Below the pieces are notes generated by a model. The model was not told where the DNA came from. It made no database searches and saw only the letters and a list, made by a program, of their open reading frames with translations. Source: Psychrobacter piscatorii (GTDB taxonomy: Bacteria > Pseudomonadota > Gammaproteobacteria > Pseudomonadales > Moraxellaceae). From it: a stretch of 55,721 bases of DNA. The stretch spans positions 1 to 55,721 of the forward strand of contig NZ_LNDJ01000048.1 in NCBI RefSeq assembly GCF_001444505.1, in the 5' to 3' direction. Position numbers and translations under genes: made by a program. Of this stretch, positions 7,714 to 16,882 are shown piece after piece (the first letter of the stretch is position 1; every line of letters starts with the position of its first letter).

Positions 7714-8751
7714 ATGCCAATGAATTCTGAGTCTTTATCTAAGGATCCTTCTGCTATACAGCAGCGTCGGCAAGCAAATATCTTGCTGCTGCGGATGCAG
7801 TGGTTGGTCATTTTGCTGCTTATCGCGGCATTACTCTGGCTCTATATTAGTCAGCAGCGTTTTCAGCACAGTGTCAATGAGCGGTTGCAGAGCAATGAGC
7901 AGGTTGTCAGTCGTTTAAATGAGATGGACGATCGTTTATTTGCTATGAGCCAACAGACGCTACCAGAGCCTAGAGTCAAAGCCAGTAGCCAAGCGCAAAA
8001 CCAGCTGGATTTACTACGTATTCAAATAAAAGCCGCTGACAGATTGCTAGCAGACAACAATGATAGTGCCGCGATCGAGTTGTTGCGAGGTTTGCATTGG
8101 CAATTGGCACAAAGCAGCAACGAGATTGCACCTGCATTGACCGTCGTAATCAAGCAAAGTTTGCTCAAAGACATCGAGCGATTACAAGCGCAAAGCTCAC
8201 AACCTAGCCCATGGCAAATACAAAATCTTGCGATTCAAAACATCCAAGAGTTTTTGCATAGTCATGAGCGCCTCAGCAGCTACGAGGGTGCTGATATTCA
8301 GCGCCGAGAGCTAGTTGATGCTGCAACTGAGGGTGACCAGAAGCGTGCAGTAGCGAACCCGCCTGCTCAAACGTCAGCGCGTAACGATATGACATTAACG
8401 CGTAGACAACTGACGATTCATGAAGTCATTATGACGTTGAATCTGGCAAGTCAAGCGAGCAATATGCGCGAGCAGGATCAACTGATCAATTATTTGACCC
8501 AAGCGCGCAAACAGCTAAAAACCTTACTACCTAAATCATCGGTTAGCAATGGCAAAAACTCCGCGCAAGTTGGCGCCATTGGCATTGCTCCATCCGACAA
8601 AAAGCCAAAGGGTACGGACAACAACCTAGAGGCCATGCAGTCGCCAAATGATATACCAGAGGTCATTGCCTGGCTTGACCAACTGATTGTCAATGCTCCT
8701 AAGCCAACACCCTTGTTAACCACACAGATTTTGGATAAGCCACAACCCTAA
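7714..8751 (+). CDS. HemX-like membrane protein (uroporphyrinogen-III C-methyltransferase family, non-enzymatic)
   Basis: A 345-residue protein with a short cytosolic N-terminus, one membrane segment (about residues 30-46: WLVILLLIAALLWLYI) and a long, Gln-rich, probably coiled-coil periplasmic part. There is no methyltransferase motif. Its place after hemC-hemD, single anchor and helical body fit the HemX family (PF04375), whose job is unclear; it is often proposed to organise haem-synthesis enzymes. Residues about 205-230 and 275-300 are low complexity. A weaker alternative start lies two codons downstream. Family membership is inferred mainly from position and layout. Confidence 0.75.
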   Translation: MPMNSESLSKDPSAIQQRRQANILLLRMQWLVILLLIAALLWLYISQQRFQHSVNERLQSNEQVVSRLNEMDDRLFAMSQQTLPEPRVKASSQAQNQLDLLRIQIKAADRLLADNNDSAAIELLRGLHWQLAQSSNEIAPALTVVIKQSLLKDIERLQAQSSQPSPWQIQNLAIQNIQEFLHSHERLSSYEGADIQRRELVDAATEGDQKRAVANPPAQTSARNDMTLTRRQLTIHEVIMTLNLASQASNMREQDQLINYLTQARKQLKTLLPKSSVSNGKNSAQVGAIGIAPSDKKPKGTDNNLEAMQSPNDIPEVIAWLDQLIVNAPKPTPLLTTQILDKPQP

Positions 8752-8804
8752 TCGATACGGTTCGAAACAGCTATATATAGACAACATGAGACACAAGGTA
8801 AGTT

Positions 8805-9293
8805 ATGACCAATATGAGTGAAAAGCCAGATTTTATGTCTGAGGTAGCAATTGATCGACCTGAAGTACTGGCGCATTACCCAGTGATTCATTATCAGCCG
8901 ATTCATTGGGGTGAGATGGATGCCTTTAATCATTTAAATAACGTGGTGTATTATCGTTATTCTGAGTCAGCGCGCATTGGTTATTTGCACGCGTTAGATA
9001 TGTTCGATGGCAGTATGGTCACCGTCTTAGCACAGTCGAGCTGCCAGTATTTGCACCCAGTGACCTATCCTGATACTTTGTTATTGGGCGTTCGCTGTCA
9101 GCGTCTGGGCAATACCAGTATTGCGATGGAATATAGCTACTATAGTACAGCACAAAACAAAATCGTTGCGACCGCTGATGCCGTCGTGGTGCGTCTCGAT
9201 AGTGATGGGAAAGGTAAGTTACCGTGGACAGCAGAAGAACGTGCGCGCTTACTGGCATTAGAGGCAAAATTTGGTCATACCCCTGAATATTAG
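8805..9293 (+). CDS. Acyl-CoA thioesterase, 4-hydroxybenzoyl-CoA thioesterase-like
   Basis: Hotdog-fold thioesterase of 162 residues, expected to hydrolyse an acyl-CoA or aryl-CoA in the cytosol. The diagnostic segment is HWGEMDAFNHLNNVVYYRY, in which the Asp and the HxNN region correspond to the active site of the 4HBT group, followed by ESARIGYL. The substrate cannot be told. It follows the HemX-like gene by 53 bp on the same strand and may be transcribed with it; a strong terminator lies 60 bp downstream. An in-frame ATG three codons further on is an alternative start. Confidence 0.88.
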   Translation: MTNMSEKPDFMSEVAIDRPEVLAHYPVIHYQPIHWGEMDAFNHLNNVVYYRYSESARIGYLHALDMFDGSMVTVLAQSSCQYLHPVTYPDTLLLGVRCQRLGNTSIAMEYSYYSTAQNKIVATADAVVVRLDSDGKGKLPWTAEERARLLALEAKFGHTPEY

Positions 9294-9352
9294 AATAGGC
9301 TTTAGCTGCGTTGATGACCTATCTCGGATAGTGTTATATAACCATCAAAAAT

Positions 9353-9391
9353 AAAAAAGGCACGCTAACATTATCGTAGCGTGCCTTTTTT
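9353..9391. terminator. Bidirectional terminator between the thioesterase gene and ribB
   Basis: AAAAAAGGCACGCTA (9353-9367) and TAGCGTGCCTTTTTT (9377-9391) are exact complements with a 9-nt loop; A and T tracts flank the stem on both sides. It serves the two convergent genes. Confidence 0.93.
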
Positions 9392-9424
9392 CATGACTTT
9401 TCTCAGGCCATTTTCCAAATGGGT

Positions 9425-10537
9425 TTAGCTCTCTTGCGGTGCGTGCACAAAATCCACCACATTGAGATCAAAACCTGATAACGCATAAAACTTCATGGGC
9501 GATGACAATAGACGCATATCACGGACGCCTAAATGACGTAATATCTGTGCACCAACGCCGATACTGCGATAAGGCTGCTGGGTGATGGTCGATTGTGACT
9601 CATTGTCCAAGGCTTTATCTAACGCATCTCCTAAATCGATCGGCTGATGGTTGCCGACCCAAACCAAGACACCGCGCTCTGAGGCGCTAATCTCTTCTAG
9701 CGCTGATTGGACGCTCCAGCCGCTACGACCTGTCATGTCGTTTTTGGCGGCAAATAAATCACGCAGTGGATGAAAACCGTGGACACGTACGGTACTCACG
9801 CCTTCGCTCACATCTCCTTTTACCAAGGCGATATGAGTTTCTTCAGCGCCGAACTCGCGGAAACGGTGCAAGGTAAAAGTGCCATGTTCTGTTTCAAAAG
9901 GACGAGTTTCGATTTCCTCTACCGTTTGCTCATTGGCGATGCGGTAGTTGATGAGATCAGCAATGGTGCCCATCTTGATGTTATGCTCTTTGGCAAATAT
10001 CTCAAGATCATCGCGACGTGCCATGGTGCCATCAGCGTTGATGATTTCCACAATCACCGCAGCAGGCTCTAATCCTGCCAGTCTTGATAAATCGCACCCT
10101 GCTTCTGTGTGGCCTGCACGGTGCAGGACGCCGCCGTTTTGTGCCATGATAGGGAAGATATGGCCAGGTTGTACGATGTCTTCTGGTTTGGCTGCCGAAG
10201 ATACAGCGGCTTGAATGGTGCGAGCACGGTCAGCGGCAGAGATACCTGTGGTCACGCCTTCAGCCGCCTCAATCGATACTGTAAAGTTGGTGCTAAATTT
10301 CGCTTCATTGCGATCTGACATCAGCGGCAATGCCAATTGCTGGCAACGCGCTTGTGATAGCGTTAAGCATACCAAGCCGCGCGCGTGGGTAATCATAAAG
10401 TTAATGTCTTCAGGACGAACATGGGTCGCCGCCATGATGATATCGCCTTCGTTTTCGCGGTCTTCATCATCCATCAAGATGACCATTTTTCCGGCACGAA
10501 TGTCTTCGATAATCTCAGGAATCGTATTTAAACTCAT
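9425..10537 (-). CDS. ribB: 3,4-dihydroxy-2-butanone-4-phosphate synthase fused to a GTP-cyclohydrolase-II-like domain (RibBX type)
   Basis: Converts ribulose-5-P to 3,4-dihydroxy-2-butanone-4-P for riboflavin synthesis. The N-terminal half has the RibB motifs DDEDRENEGD, THARGLVCL and RAGHTEAGCDL. The C-terminal half (from about residue 205) has the RibA fold pattern, including the YRSIGVGAQILRHLGV segment, but not the zinc-binding cysteines: where GTP cyclohydrolase II has HSECLTGD and CDC there is VHGFHPLRDLFAAKND. This matches the RibBX variant common in Proteobacteria, whose second domain cannot act as a cyclohydrolase. A genuine ribA must exist elsewhere. The start is set at 10537 (MSLNTIPEII); an in-frame start at 10549 is possible. 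Confidence 0.93.
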   Translation of the reverse strand: MSLNTIPEIIEDIRAGKMVILMDDEDRENEGDIIMAATHVRPEDINFMITHARGLVCLTLSQARCQQLALPLMSDRNEAKFSTNFTVSIEAAEGVTTGISAADRARTIQAAVSSAAKPEDIVQPGHIFPIMAQNGGVLHRAGHTEAGCDLSRLAGLEPAAVIVEIINADGTMARRDDLEIFAKEHNIKMGTIADLINYRIANEQTVEEIETRPFETEHGTFTLHRFREFGAEETHIALVKGDVSEGVSTVRVHGFHPLRDLFAAKNDMTGRSGWSVQSALEEISASERGVLVWVGNHQPIDLGDALDKALDNESQSTITQQPYRSIGVGAQILRHLGVRDMRLLSSPMKFYALSGFDLNVVDFVHAPQES

Positions 10538-10847
10538 AGTAAATCTCAATATTTTATTATTAATAAATATGTGTGGTTTGTAATATAAAGGGTTGTCGGC
10601 TCATTGTAGCAGTAGTTGGTAACACGTGCTGTTGCTGTTGAGCAAATCGTTTGATCATCATAGCAACCAAATATGAAAATGTTTCATGATGCTTATTCAT
10701 CATGACGATAGGTATTTTAACGGTTTTTGCCTCAGCGTGCTGACCCAAAGCTGAACTATAACGCTTAGTCTTTTAAAAACAGGGTTCAGTTTTACCAATA
10801 GTATATGCAACTAACTTTCAAACCTTTTGATCCAGTGGGTCAATAGA
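10538..10847. other. Spacer between rarA and ribB
   Basis: No gene is seen in these 310 bp. Nothing resembling the conserved FMN riboswitch core is visible on the minus strand upstream of ribB. A perfect 7-bp hairpin, CATGATG (10685-10691) with CATCATG (10698-10704), lies in the ribB leader. Confidence 0.5.
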
Positions 10848-12137
10848 TCAGTCGTTACTGGCCGCTTGGCTTTTTAGCCACGCCATAAACTGCTTGCTAT
10901 GCTGTTCTCGCTGGTTATCGGCAAACTCATAAAAGCTCGTGCCTGCTAAGTTTTCTGGCAAATAGCTTTGAGGGTAGTAGTGATTGGGATAATCATGCGG
11001 GTAAGCATAACCTTGACCATAGCCTTGATTGCGCATCAGTTTGGTCACGCCATTGCGCAGATGTAGTGGTACTGGCGAGGCGTCTTTTTCTGCCAACGCC
11101 ATCGCCGCGTTGATTGCTTTATACGTGCTGTTACTCTTTGCACTGGTGGCTAAATAGACCACCACTTGCCCTAAGATAATGCGTGCCTCTGGCATACCGA
11201 TGGATTGCACGCTGCGCAGGGCTGCATCAGCGAGGAGTAGGGCGTTTGGATTGGCATTGCCAATATCTTCACTGGCTAAGATTACCAATCTGCGCGCGAT
11301 AAAATCGGCAGGCTCACCGCCAACGAGCATCCGCGCCATCCAGTACAGCGCCGCGTCAGGATCTGAGCCACGCACTGATTTGATCATGGCTGAGATAATA
11401 TCGTAATGTTGTTCGCCATCTTTGTCATAACGTACCAACGCGGTCTGCGCCACTCGGCTGACCAATTCATCATTGATAATAATCGGTGATTGCTTGGCAT
11501 CCGCTGTTTGAATCGCTAGTTCTAATAAATTTAGTGCCTTTCTTGCATCACCGTGAGCCAGTTGACTGATGGTGTCTTGTGACTGCAAGTCGATGGTGAG
11601 TTTTTGGAGTATAGGGTCCTCCAAGAGTGCCCGCTGTAATACCGCACTGATTTGCTCAGGCGTTAATGGCTCCAAGCGGTACACTTGGCAACGTGATAAG
11701 AGCGCGTTATTCACACTAAACGACGGATTCTCTGTCGTGGCGCCAATCAGCGTAATATCACCAGACTCTACCGCGCCCAATAATGCATCTTGCTGCGCCT
11801 TATTGAAACGATGAATCTCATCGATAAACACCACTGGTGATTCAAATGCCAGTGAGTCTTTACTATCGAGCACCTCGCGTAACTGCTTGACCCCAGTATT
11901 CAATGCAGAAAGCGCATGAAAAGGTCTATTAACCGCATCCGCCAATAGCATTGCAATGGTTGTCTTACCGATACCTGCTTCGCCGTGCAAAATAATAGAG
12001 GGCAGATGCCCTTGTTCGACCAAACGCCGTAAAGGTGCGCCAGTGGCCAAAAGATGCTCTTGGCCAATAATAGCCGCGAGAGAAGCAGGGCGCATACGCT
12101 GAGCAAGAGGGGTGTCGGCATGAAAGTTAGGCGGCAT
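10848..12137 (-). CDS. rarA: Replication-associated recombination protein A (AAA+ ATPase)
   Basis: RarA/MgsA is a clamp-loader-related AAA+ ATPase acting on DNA ends at stalled replication forks. Numbering from the start at 12137 (MPPNFHADTPLAQRMRP), Walker A is GEAGIGKT at 52-59, Walker B is VVFIDEIHRF with D106/E107, and sensor 1 is IGATTENPSF. The C-terminal region with YRAIN-like KAINAAMA and the DYPNHYYPQSYLPENL tail is typical of RarA and not of other clamp loaders. An in-frame upstream ATG at 12191 adds 18 residues; the shorter form matches the E. coli length better. No terminator is visible downstream. Confidence 0.94.
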   Translation of the reverse strand: MPPNFHADTPLAQRMRPASLAAIIGQEHLLATGAPLRRLVEQGHLPSIILHGEAGIGKTTIAMLLADAVNRPFHALSALNTGVKQLREVLDSKDSLAFESPVVFIDEIHRFNKAQQDALLGAVESGDITLIGATTENPSFSVNNALLSRCQVYRLEPLTPEQISAVLQRALLEDPILQKLTIDLQSQDTISQLAHGDARKALNLLELAIQTADAKQSPIIINDELVSRVAQTALVRYDKDGEQHYDIISAMIKSVRGSDPDAALYWMARMLVGGEPADFIARRLVILASEDIGNANPNALLLADAALRSVQSIGMPEARIILGQVVVYLATSAKSNSTYKAINAAMALAEKDASPVPLHLRNGVTKLMRNQGYGQGYAYPHDYPNHYYPQSYLPENLAGTSFYEFADNQREQHSKQFMAWLKSQAASND

Positions 12138-12552
12138 AAGGTTCTCTATTGAAAAATTAAAAAACGGTCTATTGGCTAAAGTGGCGGCCATTGAGAGATT
12201 TTATAGTCAAATCTAAATAACGACATACTCGTCTATAGTTATCATTTCTATTGAAGTAAAAAGCGTTTGTTTGCTTGGCATGATTCTCGCAGCAACTTTA
12301 CTATGACAATGAGTATTAGACATCAGAAGTTAAAGTAGGCTAATTTATAAGTAGGGTACTTGCTATAGATAATACACGCTAGGCTAACGCAAAAACATGT
12401 TAATGAAAGCTAACTAAGCGTATAGCTTATGTCCCCAGCACTTTATTTTTAATGATTCATCCTTATTAACGGTTCAATGGTAACGATCAGAATGGTTGAC
12501 CAAACGCCATTTATTATCACTGCCCTAGCAAATATAAGGTATTACATTGACG
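12138..12552. other. Divergent spacer between rarA and the HExxH gene
   Basis: About 415 bp that must hold two divergent promoters. I see no gene and no strong consensus promoter, only AT-rich sequence. Confidence 0.4.
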
Positions 12553-13086
12553 ATGTCTGGACAATCTCTCAAGCGTTTGTTGAATCGATATTCACGCAGC
12601 AGCGTAAAAAAGCAGCAGTCGCGTTGTCTGACAGTTGGTGAGATCGCGTTGGCACGCTCAGTGTTCGGTGACAGTATCAGATTAGATGAAGTGCGACTAA
12701 AAACCACTTGGTGGGTACTAAAAAACTACGCGGTGAGTCCAAATGGTCATATTTACTTTAATCCAGCCGATTGGATCACAGATTTTAGTGTGGCCTCGTT
12801 GGGCAAGCAAAGCTGGCTCATCCATGAGCTCACCCATGTGTGGCAGTTACAGCAAGGCTTGAAAGTGGTACGCGGTGCCCTTATCGATCGGCGATATGAT
12901 TATGTGCTAGAGACGGGTAAGTCCTTTTTTAAATACGGTATCGAGCAGCAGGCGCGAATGGTTCAAGATTATTTTGTGCGCCGTCAAAAAGGACAGGATT
13001 GTCAGGATTTAGAAGCCTGTATACCATTTTTGACAGTGAGTGCTATCACTGACAAAAAACGCGCCAACAGCAATTTTACTGCTTAA
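12553..13086 (+). CDS. Small HExxH protein, putative zinc metallopeptidase-like
   Basis: A 177-residue protein without signal peptide or membrane segment. It carries a gluzincin-like zinc site: HELTH at 91-95, and 35 residues later an EQQARMVQDYF helix whose E131 could be the third ligand. The motif HELTHVWQ resembles domains found next to Rhs/VgrG genes and in DUF4157 (eCIS core) proteins, where it may or may not be catalytic, but no secretion-system gene is nearby. It may share a transcript with the lipoprotein gene 84 bp downstream. A TTG two codons upstream is an alternative start. I cannot assign a substrate or role. Confidence 0.75.
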   Translation: MSGQSLKRLLNRYSRSSVKKQQSRCLTVGEIALARSVFGDSIRLDEVRLKTTWWVLKNYAVSPNGHIYFNPADWITDFSVASLGKQSWLIHELTHVWQLQQGLKVVRGALIDRRYDYVLETGKSFFKYGIEQQARMVQDYFVRRQKGQDCQDLEACIPFLTVSAITDKKRANSNFTA

Positions 13087-13170
13087 ACTGCCTCATAGTA
13101 AGCGAAAAGCCTACGTGCACCACCATTTTAGCTTTTTATATTTTTGCTTTATTAAAGGATACGTACTCTC

Positions 13171-14067
13171 ATGCTTCGACTTTTGCCAGTAAAGCCTAAT
13201 ATTGATACTTTTGCTAGCTCAGCTCTGGCCGCAGTAGCGCTAACGGGCGTGCTATTTCTGACCGGCTGTCAGCAGCAAGCTGACGCACCGCCTGTACCAG
13301 ATGAGGCTCAGACAACTGAAAAAACAAGTGAGGAAGACAGTCAACCTATGCAGCAAAGTGATTCTGCTGCGGCGCGTATAGAGCAGTTTCAGCCTATATA
13401 CGTTGCGCAAGCGCAAGGGCTACAGCGTCGACTACAAGCAGAGTATGAGTCACTGCAAGCGGCAGATGCTTCAGATAGCGAAGAGTCGCTATTACTCAAT
13501 GGAGCGACTAACGATTCAGCTACTCTTACAGAAAATGAGAATAGCGCCAATTCCGAACCATTACCAACTGATAGTCCAGTAGAAGCTAACGCTACCAGTG
13601 AGGAAGGTTCGGATGCAGAGATGAATACAAGTACCGAAGTGGGCGAGCGTGATCTGACTGTATTAAAGCGTATCAGCCTTGAGCCGCGCAAACCGATTAT
13701 ATTGACGGAAGAGCAGATCATCGAGCGATATCAGCAAACGATGGCAGCGTTATATCAGCCTGTGACTACGCCACTTAGTGCAGAGGATTCTGATACGCTG
13801 ATCAATATAGCGACCTTAATACCTCAGCTGTTTGAGCATGCAGAGATTGCAGGAAGGGTCAGTGCAAAAAGCCCTGCGCTGGCTCGGTTGATTATTCAGC
13901 ACCAAGTATGGGAGCAAATAGAAGCGCAGCAAGTGGTTGATATGCAGCAAATGAAGCAACAACAGCAGCAGGAATTTGAAACGCTCATGGCCAAATTCAA
14001 CGATACGATTAAAGGATATGACGAGCAGATTGCCAAATATGAACAGACGTTAAAAGAGTTCCAATAG
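13171..14067 (+). CDS. Lipoprotein of unknown function
   Basis: A 298-residue protein with a lipoprotein signal: a hydrophobic stretch, then LTGC with the acylated Cys at residue 33. The first third of the mature protein is acidic and low in complexity (Ser, Glu, Asn, Thr, roughly 34-55 and 95-155). It is followed by a more ordered part with PIILTEEQIIERYQQTMAALYQP, and a C-terminal Gln-rich coiled coil (about 245-298). Retention in the inner membrane or sorting to the outer membrane cannot be settled from Gln at position +2 alone. No known family is recognised. A bidirectional terminator follows. Confidence 0.8.
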   Translation: MLRLLPVKPNIDTFASSALAAVALTGVLFLTGCQQQADAPPVPDEAQTTEKTSEEDSQPMQQSDSAAARIEQFQPIYVAQAQGLQRRLQAEYESLQAADASDSEESLLLNGATNDSATLTENENSANSEPLPTDSPVEANATSEEGSDAEMNTSTEVGERDLTVLKRISLEPRKPIILTEEQIIERYQQTMAALYQPVTTPLSAEDSDTLINIATLIPQLFEHAEIAGRVSAKSPALARLIIQHQVWEQIEAQQVVDMQQMKQQQQQEFETLMAKFNDTIKGYDEQIAKYEQTLKEFQ

Positions 14068-14130
14068 CGTATGACGTGATGGCGGTAGTCGCGTGCCAAG
14101 TATCGTATTTGCTATAGACTTTACAGACAC

Positions 14131-14166
14131 AATAAAAAATCCCGCACGATGGCGGGATTTTTTATT
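14131..14166. terminator. Bidirectional terminator between the lipoprotein gene and gltA
   Basis: ATAAAAAATCCCGC and GCGGGATTTTTTAT form a perfect stem around a short loop (ACGATG region), with A and T tracts on either side. The two genes converge on it. Confidence 0.93.
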
Positions 14167-14185
14167 GTAAAGATACTATTTTTGC

Positions 14186-15466
14186 TTACTTACGGTCTTC
14201 AACCTTGACAAAGTCACGGCGCGTTTCACCAGTATATAACTGACGTGGACGACCGATCTTGTATGGGGCGCTGTGCATCTCTAACAAATGGCTGATCCAA
14301 CCTGAAGTACGAGCCAGTGCAAAGATTACCGTAAACATTGATGTTGGGATACCGATGGCTTTTAAGATAATACCAGAGTAAAAATCAACGTTTGGATATA
14401 GGTTACGCTCGATGAAGAACGGGTCTTCTAGTGCAATTTTTTCGAGTGCCATTGCCAATTCAAGCTTAGGATCGTTGACACCAAGTGCTTCTAATACTTC
14501 ATCACAAGTCTCTTTCATGACTTTCGCACGTGGATCGAAGTTTTTGTAGACACGGTGACCAAAGCCCATTAGCTTCACTTCACGGCTTTTCACTTTTTCC
14601 ATGAATTCAGGCACGTTTTCAACCGTACCGATTTCATCAAGCATCTCTAGTACAGCTTCGTTTGCGCCGCCATGAGAAGGTCCCCAAAGAGCAGCGATAC
14701 CAGCAGCGATACAAGCATAAGGGTTAGCACCAGTAGAGCCAGCTAAGCGGACTGTTGATGTTGACGCGTTTTGCTCATGATCAGCATGCAAGGTAAAGAT
14801 TTTGTCCATTGCACGAGTGATGACATCGTTTGTTTGATAGTCTACATCAGCAGGAGTCGCAAACATCATGTACAAGAAGTTCTCAGCGTAGCTAAAGTCG
14901 TTACGCGGATACATGAACGGTTCGCCCTGCGAGTATTTATAACTCATCGCCGCAAGCGTAGGCATCTTAGCAATCAAACGAATAGCTGTGATTTCACGAT
15001 GCTCTTCGTTACTGAGGTCTAGGTTGTCATGATAGAACGCTGATAACGCACCAACGACACCAACCATAATGGCCATTGGATGCGCGTCACGGCGGAAACC
15101 TTCAAAGAATTTACGCAATTGATCATGAACAGCCGTATGTTCACGAATTTTTTCAAAGAAATCTGCCTTTTGCTCAGCGTTAGGTAGGTCCCCATTTAGC
15201 AACGCATATGCCACTTCTAGGTATTCAGCATTATTTGCTAACTCGTCGATAGGGTAGCCGCGGTGTAATAATTCGCCTTTGCCACCATCGATATAAGTAA
15301 TTTTTGATTCAACAGGAGCAGTTACTTTAAAACCAGGGTCATAAGACCAAAATCCTGATTCTTGCAAAGCAGCAACATCGATAACTGGGCGCCCTAAAGT
15401 ACCTTCAATAATAGGAAGTTCGTATTCTTCACCATTCACGGTTAGTTTGGCATTAGTGTCAGCCAT
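14186..15466 (-). CDS. gltA: Citrate synthase (type II)
   Basis: Condenses acetyl-CoA with oxaloacetate, the entry step of the TCA cycle. The 426 residues match the hexameric, NADH-sensitive type of Gram-negative bacteria. Catalytic His residues are seen in [12 protein letters not shown] and [13 protein letters not shown], and the catalytic Asp in the NVDFYSG segment. The N-terminal beta-rich domain ([18 protein letters not shown]) is the regulatory domain of type II enzymes. A GGAGA site lies 7 nt before the start. It is transcribed away from the sdh-suc cluster across a spacer of about 1 kb. Confidence 0.98.
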   Translation of the reverse strand: MADTNAKLTVNGEEYELPIIEGTLGRPVIDVAALQESGFWSYDPGFKVTAPVESKITYIDGGKGELLHRGYPIDELANNAEYLEVAYALLNGDLPNAEQKADFFEKIREHTAVHDQLRKFFEGFRRDAHPMAIMVGVVGALSAFYHDNLDLSNEEHREITAIRLIAKMPTLAAMSYKYSQGEPFMYPRNDFSYAENFLYMMFATPADVDYQTNDVITRAMDKIFTLHADHEQNASTSTVRLAGSTGANPYACIAAGIAALWGPSHGGANEAVLEMLDEIGTVENVPEFMEKVKSREVKLMGFGHRVYKNFDPRAKVMKETCDEVLEALGVNDPKLELAMALEKIALEDPFFIERNLYPNVDFYSGIILKAIGIPTSMFTVIFALARTSGWISHLLEMHSAPYKIGRPRQLYTGETRRDFVKVEDRK

Positions 15467-16495
15467 AAATTGCTCTCCATTGTTTTTGATTTGTTAGAAT
15501 AAAATTACTACAGACGCATACCTCACGTCGTTATCTGTCAAACGGCAAAATCCGTTTCACTCATTTAATACGCAAGGTATATTAGCAGCAATTACTTGTG
15601 ATTTGAAAAAACTTTTATTGACCGTAGGTCCAATTGGCACGGCCTAGCGGTGGTTGTTCGCTGTAATTTTTGTATCAAAATATGTCTGATTGGTTATTTT
15701 GCGCCAAACTTTCTGTTTATCAAACATATTTACAACGTCAGTATTGACGTTATATTTTGGGGTTTGTCGCAAAAACGCAGCAGGATTTTCGCAAAAAACG
15801 AGGCTAAAAACAGACAGGGCAAGAGCAGTAGACAAGTTAAGTGTCGAGCATAATTGTCAGAGGTAAGCGTTTTCCACATTCAGTATTGCATATATCTATT
15901 CGTTTGTTAATTAAGTGTGTGCCTTTATTACTTTAGGGATAAATTTGTAATTATCGCCCAGTCATTTTATAATTGCAGGAATTGACTGGCACTAGCTTTG
16001 TGCGAATTGATAAGTGGTCATGATATAGTGTCGCCTAGAGCTTACTTTATACATGCTTATTTACGATTGTCTGGTGTTTTGATAAACCAAACCGAATTCT
16101 GTGGTTTAAATGTTCTTGTTAACTGCTCTATTTTTAGATGCTCAGCACCAGTATTTAGTGCTCAGTACAAGGTTTATTTTGATAGAGAAGACATATTAAC
16201 GTTGTCTGGCTATTCATACGACCAATAAAAATAGACTGGTTAGTCGATCTTACTCATGTTTATTTTCTTTGTTGTATAATAGATAGGTTGTTTTGTAGGC
16301 CTGTCAGCTCGACAAGCGACACTAGACAGCTTATCAATACCTTATATACATGATTCTTTCTTCATATTTAGCACAAACTAAAAGAAGTCAGCTAGCTCTT
16401 CCTTACTTTATTCGTCTCGTGTGTTGCTCGATGCTCAACTGACACCATTTTTGTCAAGCGTTGATAGCAGATACAGGAGTATAACCGCAAAAAGG
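15467..16495. other. Large divergent regulatory spacer between gltA and sdhC
   Basis: About 1 kb, AT-rich, with only short open frames that look like chance. It must hold the gltA and sdh promoters. A perfect 6-bp hairpin AAACGG/CCGTTT (15540-15557) lies in the gltA leader. I recognise no further gene, RNA or repeat. Confidence 0.5.
16275..16280 (+). promoter_or_regulatory. Candidate -10 element of the sdh promoter
   Basis: A perfect TATAAT about 215 bp upstream of sdhC. No good -35 hexamer is seen at 17 bp, so an activator or an extended element would be needed. It is the best -10 match in the spacer on this strand. Confidence 0.35.
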
Positions 16496-16882
16496 ATGCC
16501 CGCTGTGAAAAGCAACCGACCTATTGATCTGCCTCTAAGCCAAGTGATTAGCGTTAATCGCTCACCGATCGCAATCGCCTCTATTTTGCATCGTATCTCT
16601 GGCATTATTTTATTCTTATTAATTCCTGTAATGTTATGGCTATTACAAAACTCATTGGCGTCGCCTGAGAGTTTTGAGACCGTATTTGACAACGTACTTG
16701 TGCGCTTTTTGGCATGGATATTTGTTGCCGCCATCGCATATCACTTCGTGATGGGTATCAAACATTTATTTGCTGATATGGGCATGAACGAAGAGCTAAA
16801 ATCTGGCCGCACTGCCTCTATGGTCAGTTTTGTAATTGCAGCGATTTTAGTTGTCGCGTCATTTATATGGGTGATGTTCTAA
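16496..16882 (+). CDS. sdhC: Succinate dehydrogenase cytochrome b556 subunit
   Basis: Membrane anchor that, with SdhD, binds haem b and ubiquinone in respiratory complex II. Three membrane helices are visible, together with the family signature SPIAIASILHRISGIILF and the haem-ligand region AYHFVMGIKHLFADMG. The start is ambiguous: ATG 16496 gives MPAVKSNRPIDLP, while a GTG at 16505 sits 8 nt after AAGGA and is better placed for the ribosome. The stop codon overlaps the sdhD start by one base, indicating coupled translation. Confidence 0.95.
   Translation: MPAVKSNRPIDLPLSQVISVNRSPIAIASILHRISGIILFLLIPVMLWLLQNSLASPESFETVFDNVLVRFLAWIFVAAIAYHFVMGIKHLFADMGMNEELKSGRTASMVSFVIAAILVVASFIWVMF

Noticed and set aside
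10538..10847. Possible FMN riboswitch ahead of ribB
   Set aside because: The conserved core of the FMN riboswitch is not seen on the minus strand; only a short hairpin is present.
15998..16228. 76-codon open frame in the gltA-sdhC spacer
   Set aside because: Weak start, no ribosome site, no recognisable motif, AT-rich context with several similar short frames.
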